From: Amycolatopsis regifaucium
GTDB taxonomy: Bacteria > Actinomycetota > Actinomycetes > Mycobacteriales > Pseudonocardiaceae
DNA length: 64,000 bases
Assembly (NCBI RefSeq): GCF_001613935.1
Contig: NZ_LQCI01000007.1
Coordinates: forward strand, 28,691 to 92,690
Reading direction: 5' to 3'
Within the stretch, counting starts at the first letter, position 1. Each line of letters opens with the position of its first letter. A program made the position numbers and the translations under genes. Below are positions 58,191 to 64,000 of this stretch, one piece after another. The notes below the pieces were generated by a model, which saw only the letters and a program-made list of their open reading frames with translations, was not told the origin of the DNA and searched no databases.

Positions 58191-59798
58191 GTGGCCGCCG
58201 GTATGGTCGTCATGGACAACCTGACCCTGCAAGGCGCGTTACGCGTCCTCGATCCGGATCTTCGCCACGCGCCAGGGCTCGTCGATCGGGCCGGTGACGG
58301 CAAATGGGATTACGAGCTGAACCAGGACCTCCGTCGTTGTGTGGATCTGGCGTGTCTCGGTCAGCTGGTGCAGAACATCGTGCTGTTCGACGAGATCGGC
58401 ACCGGCCGCGGTTTGCTGCGGTCGTGGTACCCGCAGCGGCGGCCGGCGATGCGGTTCCAGCGCCGACCGCTCTGGCCGGACACCACGGCGATGGAACCCT
58501 TGAGCCTTCCGCCCCAGTTCGACGGTCTGGACACGGTGCTGTCCGTGGTCGAGGACGGCGACTGGTTGGACTCCGTCGCGGTGTCCGTCGCCTTGGCGCG
58601 AGACTGCGTGGACAGTGAACTGTTCGCCCGCTACATCGTCCGGCTGGCACAGGAAGGAGCGCTCGGCACATTTTTGGACATCACCAGCGCGTACTTCGAA
58701 ACCGGCTACTCCGACAGCGGGATCTTCCCGGACCTGGGCGAAACGATGGACTTTCTTCATCTGCTGTACCTGATCAGGGACGAAAGCCACGCCGCCAGGC
58801 CGATCCCGCACACCACGGCCGACGAGCAAGATGTCGAAGTGCTGGCGGAGTGCGTCCGCGCGCTGCAGGAGAGAGTCCGGGTCCTGGAGGCGACGACCAC
58901 CGCCGCCGAGAAGTTCATCGCGGCCGAGGATTGGGCCCGGCAACGGCAGGACAGGACGAAGGCGGGAGCCGAGGAGTTCTTCGGCATCCCGGTGACGGGC
59001 TCGAACTTGGTGGAGAAGAAGTTCGCCGAAGGGGATGTGCTCCGTACTGTCTGCGCCACCCTCTACTACCAGCGCCTGGCCGACTCGATGGCCGCCTCGT
59101 ACATACCGCACCCGTTGCGTGCCCCGTTCGCGGTGCTTCAGGAGGCGGCCGAGAACCATCGTGCCGGGGTCAGCGAAGCCGAGACGGTGGCGACCCTCGA
59201 GTATCTGCGGGCGTGCAGGGCCCGTGAGATCAATCGGATCGTCGCCGGTCGTGGTGCTTCGGCCGGACTGTGCGTCGACATCGAACTGCCGTTCGTCTTG
59301 GCGGCTGTCCTTCACGAAGCCGACTCCTCCACGAACGTCATCGAAGCGGCACTGAGTCTTCGTGAGACCAGAAAGGCGAAGAACCTGCGCTCGTGGTTCA
59401 CCGACCTGCACCTCCGCGTAGCGCAAGGGGACATCGCGTTGGTGGAGCTGGAAAGCAAGTTGGACGATCTGCGCAACGCTGTCGCGAAATGGCAGTCCGC
59501 CGGCAGTTCACCTGGTCCCGAGGTTCAGGTGACGGCAGGACTCAACCTCGGGTTCGCGTCCGCGCAAGCGAGTGCCAAGAAACAAACCTCGTCACGACTG
59601 CCGAGACCACCGAGGCGGTTGCGGTTCCTTCAGGACCTCGACCGGATCAGCGACGCCACCCCGCGGCTCGCTCCGGTGCTGGCTCGTGTCTTCGGAGAGG
59701 ACATGGCACGGTCCTGGACCACCGGCCAGGCGGTCTTCACACGCGCGACAGGCGTCGCCAAGGAGTTTCCGCTACTCGACTTGCGCACGCCGAGGTAA
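58191..59798 (+). CDS. Hypothetical protein, 535 aa
   Basis: A largely helical, cytosolic protein not recognised as any named family. It has no signal peptide or membrane segment. Visible features: acidic N-terminal half with repeated leucines, a charged coiled-coil-like stretch around residues 215-260 (LAECVRALQERVRVLEATTT, AAEKFIAAEDWARQRQ), and a basic proline/arginine patch RLPRPPRRLRF near residue 470. The start is uncertain: the GTG at 58191 has GAGGAG close upstream, whereas the ATG at 58203 is 12 nt from AGGAGG. It lies after the NRPS terminator, so it is probably not part of the peptide pathway. The repeated helical make-up suggests a structural or scaffold-like role, but no function is claimed. 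Confidence 0.6.
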   Translation: MAAGMVVMDNLTLQGALRVLDPDLRHAPGLVDRAGDGKWDYELNQDLRRCVDLACLGQLVQNIVLFDEIGTGRGLLRSWYPQRRPAMRFQRRPLWPDTTAMEPLSLPPQFDGLDTVLSVVEDGDWLDSVAVSVALARDCVDSELFARYIVRLAQEGALGTFLDITSAYFETGYSDSGIFPDLGETMDFLHLLYLIRDESHAARPIPHTTADEQDVEVLAECVRALQERVRVLEATTTAAEKFIAAEDWARQRQDRTKAGAEEFFGIPVTGSNLVEKKFAEGDVLRTVCATLYYQRLADSMAASYIPHPLRAPFAVLQEAAENHRAGVSEAETVATLEYLRACRAREINRIVAGRGASAGLCVDIELPFVLAAVLHEADSSTNVIEAALSLRETRKAKNLRSWFTDLHLRVAQGDIALVELESKLDDLRNAVAKWQSAGSSPGPEVQVTAGLNLGFASAQASAKKQTSSRLPRPPRRLRFLQDLDRISDATPRLAPVLARVFGEDMARSWTTGQAVFTRATGVAKEFPLLDLRTPR

Positions 59799-60084
59799 GG
59801 AAGAGTCGCGGCGCCACCGGAGCCGGCCCGCACCACGATGCGGAAGGGCGCAGTCATGATCCCCGTCTTGCCCACGGGCACTTGATGGTGCTGTGGACTC
59901 TCCCTGGGCATGCAGTGCTGAAGGTCGATGCGCCCGCCAGTGGGCAGACCCCAGCTGGGCAGCGACGACGCGCCGATCTCGCTACGGAGCACACGGGCGG
60001 TCAGCGGCGCGTTTCCTCGCGTTCAGGACGGCCGGTGACATGCTCGGCCAGATGGCCGCGAGGTCTATCCTCGCTGTCGCAGCG
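59799..60084. other. 286-bp stretch with no identifiable gene
   Basis: Open frames here lack starts, ribosome binding sites and family resemblance on both strands. I see no hairpin longer than about 6 bp. Confidence 0.3.
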
Positions 60085-60640
60085 GTGTCCACGGCAACGC
60101 TGTGGACAGCTCCACTGCTACGCTGACCTGCGGATACTGGAAAAGAGCGGATCCAGTGTCCACACGTGGACGTCAGACGGCCGATGCGGGCCGATTCTGG
60201 TTTTCGACCACCTCGCGGGGGATCGTGGTCCCGGCGTGAGCTATGTCTTCATCACCAGTGAGTGGGGTGGTGAGGTCCTGAAGGCCCTTCTGCGTGGTTG
60301 CGGTAGAGCACAGGAACCGGTGGTCTCAGCTGGAACTGGGACCGCGCACTCAGGCGAGGCCTCGAGCGTAGAACGCGCTCGGGGCCTTCGTCGTGTCTAC
60401 GGACTCCGCACAGCGGACGGTAGACACCGGTTGCGTAGCGAGCCCTTTTCATGTGCGCGCCGGTGCGGGACGCTTCTTGTGTTCCGGTCCCACCCCGGGA
60501 CGTCGCCGACAGGGCCAGTGGTTCCAGCCGCGGAAGACCCCAGAGGCGAGTGCTCGTAAATCCGCAACCACCAAGCGCACCACCTCGCCCGCCCCTGCCG
60601 GACTCCGGGGCGGGCAGGCGCGCTTCATACGCAGAGATGC
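60085..60640 (+). repeat. Inverted-repeat unit, copy 1: palindromic boxes plus hairpin-rich leader
   Basis: This stretch aligns by eye along its length with the reverse complement of 62265-62889. Shared blocks in order: GTCCAC-N9-GTGGAC (60087-60107), GCTGACCTGCG, GTCCACACGTGGAC (60158-60171), CTGCGTGGTTGCGGT, GCGCACTCAGGCGAGGCCTC, a hairpin AGGCCTCGAGCG/CGCTCGGGGCCT, a GTGTCTAC/GTAGACAC hairpin, GTTCCGGTCCCACCCCGGGA, GAGTGCTCGTAAATCCGCAA, and a GCCCGCCCC/GGGGCGGGC hairpin. Stems are kept while loops differ. Substitutions and indels ignore codon phase, so this looks like promoter plus structured untranslated leader. It reads toward the DUF4177-like gene at 60753, 113 nt further on. Confidence 0.75.
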
Positions 60641-60752
60641 CACGCTCGAAGAGCGATAGCGATGTCCGGTACGGGCGCTTGGTCGGCTGCTCGGGGCTCG
60701 GACGCCGTGGCCCCGGCACGTCCACTGCCGCTAAAACCGCTATAAGGGTGTC

Positions 60753-60917
60753 ATGACTGATCGCTGGATTTATTGCTACAGCTCCTGGGGCGCCAAAACC
60801 GGGCACAGCGACCACATGAACGAGATGGCGGCCAAGGGCTGGGAACTGGTGAGCGCCAACGCGGCCTACGACGGGAGTTTCGTCTACCACCATTTCTACT
60901 GGAGGAAGCGCGCTTGA
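60753..60917 (+). CDS. Small DUF4177-like protein
   Basis: A 54-aa protein, MTDRWIYCYSSWGAK at the start, with HMNEMAAKGWELVSA and a YHHFYWRKR ending. The G-W-E-L-V-S/x strand and the aromatic C-terminal strand match the DUF4177 type of small alpha-beta protein of unknown function. It lies downstream of leader copy 1 on the same strand. A weak AAGGG precedes the ATG. The gene is too short for strong statistics, but composition and fold pattern look real. Confidence 0.65.
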   Translation: MTDRWIYCYSSWGAKTGHSDHMNEMAAKGWELVSANAAYDGSFVYHHFYWRKRA

Positions 60918-60939
60918 TCCAAACGCGTAGGCTCTCCGA

Positions 60940-61137
60940 ATGCGGATCGGCGAGCTTTCCAAGCGCACGGACGTGAGTCCGCGCTCGCTGCGGATGGTCG
61001 CTCCGCCGGCCCGGGATCCCCGCAACGTCATCGCCGTGGGGGATATGTCGGTGCCCGACCTCGACGGAGTTCTCGCACCCGAGATCACCGCGGTCCAGCC
61101 ACTCTCCGACGCCCCGGCCGCCCATAAGGTGGCATGA
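60940..61137 (+). pseudogene. Truncated MerR-family regulator
   Basis: The frame opens with MRIGELSKRTDVSPRSLR, the N-terminal HTH of MerR regulators up to the position where RYYE should follow, then switches to unrelated sequence (MVAPPARDPRNVIAVGD, DVLAPEI-like text) and stops. Wing, coiled coil and effector domain are missing. I read it as a broken gene fused to other DNA. Confidence 0.55.
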
Positions 61138-61156
61138 GAACTGCCCACCCTGACCG

Positions 61157-61198
61157 CCGAAGGGGCCCGGCAGCGCACCGGCCGCCGGGCCCCTTCGG
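61157..61198. terminator. Perfect 15-bp hairpin terminator
   Basis: CCGAAGGGGCCCGGC pairs exactly with GCCGGGCCCCTTCGG around a 12-nt loop. It lies 13 nt past the stop codon of the reverse-strand HTH/membrane gene (61212) and ends that two-gene operon; the truncated MerR frame stops 20 nt before it on the other strand. Confidence 0.8.
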
Positions 61199-61211
61199 TC
61201 GTCACCGGGTT

Positions 61212-61958
61212 CTAGTCCACGCCCTTGACCTTTCTCGGCTTCCGGACGTTCCGGCGGAGGGTGAACAGCAGAGGGGAGAGCAGCCCGGCAACGACCAGCG
61301 GCATCGTGGTGGGCATCTTGACGGCCAGGAACGCCAGCGCGCACACGATGCCGAGCAGCAGCACCGTGACCGGGATCAGCAGGATGACCGCGCGCCTGGT
61401 ACGACGCTCGTCACCCAGGACGTAGTGCAGCAACTCGGTCCAGCTGGTGGTCTTGTGCGAATACGGTGGCGTGGCGCCGAATTTTGTCCACCAGGCGGCA
61501 GCCGGCCCTCGGTACTCGTCGTCGCCGTCCCAAGAACGAATACGATCTTGCTGGTACTCGACTTCGGCGGCGAGGTTCAGCTGCTGAAGCAGGTCGGCTG
61601 CGTCCTTCCTACCCGTCGGCGACGTCGTCGCGGCGCTGACGGCCTTGTCGCCACTGGAGCGGACGTTCTCGGTCGCCCGGTGCAGCTTCGTCCACAGGTC
61701 CATCACCAGGTCGATCTGGGTGGGGGTCAGGCCGCAGGCTTTGACGAAGGCGCGGACCTGGTCGGGGTTGCTGGGCAGGCCGGGGCGTTTGGTGTCGGGC
61801 AGGCTGTAGGCGGTGGAGCGCGGCATGCCGGTCTTGATCGAGATCTGACCGCAGCTCAGCGGCGAGTCGGCGAGGATCCGGCCGAGCAGGGCCCGGAATT
61901 CGGTGGCGTCGCTCGCGTCGAAGACGAGCTGCTGCTCGCCGGGGATGGTCGTGGTCAT
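61212..61958 (-). CDS. HTH protein with two C-terminal membrane segments
   Basis: A 248-aa protein. The N-terminal third looks like an XRE-type DNA-binding domain (FRALLGRILADSPLSCGQIS, IKTGMPRSTAYSLPD, VRAFVKACGLTPTQIDLVMD). Residues about 195-235 hold two hydrophobic helices (AVILLIPVTVLLLGIVCALA and PLVVAGLLSPLLF) before a basic tail RRNVRKPRKVKG. Such membrane-anchored HTH proteins are common in actinomycetes and mostly uncharacterised. Its ATG overlaps the stop of the upstream small membrane protein (ATGA). Function unknown; a membrane-linked signal sensor or regulator is an inference. Confidence 0.75.
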   Translation of the reverse strand: MTTTIPGEQQLVFDASDATEFRALLGRILADSPLSCGQISIKTGMPRSTAYSLPDTKRPGLPSNPDQVRAFVKACGLTPTQIDLVMDLWTKLHRATENVRSSGDKAVSAATTSPTGRKDAADLLQQLNLAAEVEYQQDRIRSWDGDDEYRGPAAAWWTKFGATPPYSHKTTSWTELLHYVLGDERRTRRAVILLIPVTVLLLGIVCALAFLAVKMPTTMPLVVAGLLSPLLFTLRRNVRKPRKVKGVD

Positions 61959-62254
61959 CGCCGGTCCTCCTGCTCGTGGTGCAGGCGGGCGAGTTCGTCG
62001 GCCGCCGAGCGCAGGAACCGCAGGTTCTTCCCGATCTCGCCGATGCCGCGCGGGATCGCGATGACGGCGACGAAGACGACCATCACGCCCGCGGCGATGC
62101 CGGCGGCTCCCACGATCGGGGTGTGGTCGTGCATGTTGAGGTAGATGGTCAGGCCGACGGCCAGCGTGATCACGAAGGCCTCCGGCCAGGTCAGTCTGAC
62201 CGCGGCCGGGACGGCGCCGCCCCCAGGGGGCGGGCTCACCGCTTTCAACATCAT
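61955..62254 (-). CDS. Small membrane protein coupled to the HTH gene
   Basis: A 99-aa protein with two hydrophobic helices (WPEAFVITLAVGLTIYL and AAGIAAGVMVVFVAVIAI) and a charged C-terminal helix (LRFLRSAADELARLHHEQED). No known family. GAAGGG lies upstream of the tandem ATGs at 62254/62251. Translationally coupled by ATGA to the HTH-membrane protein, so the two probably work as a pair. The leader copy 2 unit lies directly 5' of it on the same strand, making it the likely 5' untranslated region of this operon. Confidence 0.7.
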   Translation of the reverse strand: MMLKAVSPPPGGGAVPAAVRLTWPEAFVITLAVGLTIYLNMHDHTPIVGAAGIAAGVMVVFVAVIAIPRGIGEIGKNLRFLRSAADELARLHHEQEDRR

Positions 62255-62264
62255 GTTGTGGTGC

Positions 62265-62889
62265 CCTTCTGCGAAGAACGCGCCTGCCCGCCCCGAAAAC
62301 CTGGAGAAGGGGGCGGGCGAGGGTGGTGCGTTCCGTGGTTGCGGATTTACGAGCACTCACCGGTCGGGCTGCTGTGGCTGGAACCACCGCCCTGTCAGCG
62401 ACATCCCGGGGTGGGACCGGAACACGAAAAGCGTCCCGTACGCGCACGCCCCTGAGAAGACCTCGCGATGCAAACGGTGTCTACCGGGGGCCGGGCGGAG
62501 TCCCGTAGACACGACGAAGGCCCCGAGCGGAATTTACGCTCGAGGCCTCGCCTGAGTGCGCGGGCTAGTTCCAGCTAGACCGCAAGTCCCTGTGCTCCAC
62601 CGCAACCACGCAGAAGGCTTCAGGACCCTCACCACCCGCACTCACGGGCGGAGAAGACAACGCACGGACACCGGACAGCACGGACCGGGGCATGCGACGC
62701 GGCGACCGCGCGCAGACGTAGCTGGTCATGATGCCTCCAATCCAGGCTGGGTAACCGCCGAGGCTTGCGAGAACAAGAATGACCTCCCGCCGGCCGACGC
62801 AGGTCCACGTATGGACATCAGACACCCGGTTTCCGAACTCGCGCAGGTCAGCAGTGTCGCAGAGCCGTCCACAAAGATCACGTGGACAC
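62265..62889 (-). repeat. Inverted-repeat unit, copy 2: palindromic boxes plus hairpin-rich leader
   Basis: Reverse-strand counterpart of 60085-60640. It starts with GTCCAC-N9-GTGGAC (62867-62887, same 21-bp spacing as copy 1), then GCTGACCTGCG, GTCCATACGTGGAC, a segment carrying a small ORF, the shared CTGCGTGGTTGCGGT, the same ordered hairpins, and ends about 10 nt before the small membrane gene. It is longer than copy 1 because of extra sequence around 62650-62820. The closing GC-rich stem keeps GCCCGCCCC/GGGGCGGGC although its loop differs completely from copy 1, evidence that the RNA structure matters. Confidence 0.75.
62565..62729 (-). CDS. Possible 54-aa leader peptide/small protein inside repeat copy 2
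   Basis: ATG with GGAGG 4 nt upstream; the product starts MTSYVCARSPRRMPRSVLSG and ends FCVVAVEHRDLRSSWN. The stop codon falls just before the GCGCACTCAGGCGAGG block and its terminator-like hairpin, the layout of a leader peptide ahead of an attenuator. The corresponding region of copy 1 has indels that break the frame, so protein function is unproven. Confidence 0.35.
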   Translation of the reverse strand: MTSYVCARSPRRMPRSVLSGVRALSSPPVSAGGEGPEAFCVVAVEHRDLRSSWN

Positions 62890-62937
62890 CCGTGGGCACG
62901 TATCGATGAACGCCCGCGCCACAGCTCGCCCCTCAGG

Positions 62938-64000
62938 TCACCCGCCCTTGGTCACGCTCAGCAGGTGCGCTTTGAAACCCGCGCCGTAGGTGGCGGTCGG
63001 GGTGCCGGCGTAGTCCTGGATGAGGACGTTGCCTCCGCTGCAGCCCCACGGGTTCCACGTCCACGCCGTATACCCGAGGCCGTGCGCGTCCAGCCACGCC
63101 GTCACCTGGTCGAGGTAGTCGTGCGCGCACGAGTCCTGGCCGATCTCCCCGGCGTGTACCGGAACCTGTGCGGCGACCGCGCCGATCTGGCCGTCCCAGC
63201 AGGTTGAGGTCTTGCAGGCGTTGAAGTTGTACGAATGCCATGACGCGACCACGTTGTTCAGCGGGTCGATCGGCCGGTAGGTCAGCCACTGGGAGAGGTC
63301 GTTGGTCCAGGTGAGCCCGGCGGTCATGACGACGTTCGTCGCGCCGGTCGCGCGGACCGCGTCGAGAAGGTCCTGCATCCCCGCCACCTCGTAGCCGATG
63401 CCGGTGCACTGGCCGCCGTCGCGGAGGCAGCGCCACTCGTCGGCCGCGTTCGCCCAGTTGTCGGCCGCGTCCGGGTAGGGCTCGTTGAACAGGTCGAACA
63501 CGACGGCGTCGTTGCCCTTGAACGCGGTGGCGACCTGAGTCCAGAACGCCGGGGTGTGCTGCCTGCTCGGCATCGGTTTCTGGCAGGTGGCGTTGACGTC
63601 CGCACACGCCGACACGTTTCCGGTGTACTGCCCGTGTGTCCAGTGCAGGTCGAGAATGGGGTTGATGCCGTTGACCACCAACAGGTTCACGTAGTCCCTG
63701 ACCGCTTGCTGGTAGGCGGGCCCGCTGGGCGAACCGGACAGGCCCAGCCAGCAGTCCTCGTTCAGCGGGATGCGCACCGCGCGGATGTGCCAGGTCTTCA
63801 TCGCGTCGACCGACGCCTGATCGACCGGGCCGCTGTCCCACATGCCCTTGCCCTGCACGCAGGCGAACTCGCCACTGGCGCGGTTGACGCCGAGCAGCCG
63901 GTGGGCCTTGCCGTCGGCGGTCAGCTGGTTCCCGGACACCTTCAACGCCGGCGCGGGCCCGCCGGCTGGCGGCTCGGTCGGTGGGCCACCGGTGCAGGCT
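62938..64000 (-). CDS. Secreted GH5-family cellulase/glycoside hydrolase (N-terminus beyond window)
   Basis: Partial gene; the reverse-strand frame continues off the right edge. The first visible residues ACTGGPPTEPPAGGPAPA form a Pro/Thr/Gly linker preceded by a Cys, as found after a CBM2 cellulose-binding module, so a signal peptide and CBM2 probably lie outside. The catalytic domain has all GH5 landmarks: VRIPLNEDCW, ILDLHWTHG, the acid/base Glu in VFDLFNEPYP, SWHSYNF, the nucleophile Glu in VHAGEIGQ, and a closing AWTWNPWG. It should hydrolyse beta-1,4-glucan or a related polysaccharide outside the cell. Ends with TGA at 62938; not linked to the neighbouring operon. Confidence 0.9.
   Translation of the reverse strand, partial: ACTGGPPTEPPAGGPAPALKVSGNQLTADGKAHRLLGVNRASGEFACVQGKGMWDSGPVDQASVDAMKTWHIRAVRIPLNEDCWLGLSGSPSGPAYQQAVRDYVNLLVVNGINPILDLHWTHGQYTGNVSACADVNATCQKPMPSRQHTPAFWTQVATAFKGNDAVVFDLFNEPYPDAADNWANAADEWRCLRDGGQCTGIGYEVAGMQDLLDAVRATGATNVVMTAGLTWTNDLSQWLTYRPIDPLNNVVASWHSYNFNACKTSTCWDGQIGAVAAQVPVHAGEIGQDSCAHDYLDQVTAWLDAHGLGYTAWTWNPWGCSGGNVLIQDYAGTPTATYGAGFKAHLLSVTKGG

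Noticed and set aside
60085..62889. Inverted repeats as ends of an insertion sequence or composite transposon
   Set aside because: No transposase lies between them, the repeats are diverged with internal indels, no target-site duplication was seen, and each copy reads toward its own gene. A duplicated regulatory unit fits better, though mobility is not excluded.

Overview
The window is 64 kb of high-GC actinomycete DNA. Very high GC in third codon positions, many GTG and TTG starts, F420-dependent oxidoreductases, CGNR zinc-finger regulators and a large modular NRPS all point to a pseudonocardial actinomycete such as Amycolatopsis. That taxonomic reading is inference; no rRNA or tRNA gene was found to confirm it.

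Left part (1-23 kb), accessory and housekeeping genes. A reverse-strand group encodes a LOG-family phosphoribohydrolase and a paired small multidrug-resistance pump. A three-gene forward operon (2246-6400) encodes an acyl-adenylating enzyme of the LuxE/PaaK type, an aldehyde-dehydrogenase-fold reductase and a VOC/O-methyltransferase fusion; together they look able to reduce and methylate an (aromatic) carboxylic acid. An AhpD-like protein follows, with a perfect 13-bp inverted repeat ending at its ribosome binding site. From 6952 to 8600 lies a gene graveyard holding C-terminal scraps of a sigma factor, a GntR, a MarR and an epoxide hydrolase, plus several very long perfect hairpins. Then come a membrane mannosyltransferase-like protein, two CGNR regulators, a tyrosine recombinase, a deaminase/LLM-oxidoreductase pair with a divergent Lrp regulator, a Rox-type rifampicin monooxygenase under a RAE-like element, a TetR/TetX-like pair with a triple operator, an MBL hydrolase, and a ligase-polymerase LigD.

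Centre (21.7-57.8 kb), the main biosynthetic gene cluster. Five genes run in one direction: a beta-lactamase/PBP-fold hydrolase, NRPS1 (5 modules, 6,012 aa), NRPS2 (4 modules, 5,035 aa), an MFS exporter and an MbtH protein. The assembly line is A-T / C-A-T-E / C-A-T-E / C-A-T-E / C-A-T // C-A-T / C-A-T-E / C-A-T / C-A-T-E. It begins without a C domain and ends on an epimerase with no thioesterase. This is the architecture served by stand-alone PBP-type thioesterases (SurE family), so the predicted product is a head-to-tail cyclic nonapeptide. Pocket residues suggest Val, D-Val, D-Ile/Val, D-Ile/Val, Val, X, D-Thr, X, D-Asn, where X is read from an acidic pocket and is perhaps a basic residue.

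Right part (57.8-64 kb). After a strong terminator come a 535-aa protein of unknown function and then a curious region in which a unit of about 550-600 bp (palindromic promoter-like boxes followed by a hairpin-rich leader) occurs twice in inverted orientation, each copy reading toward a small gene. One copy precedes a 54-aa DUF4177-like protein and the other a two-gene membrane/HTH operon. The window ends inside a secreted GH5 cellulase on the reverse strand.
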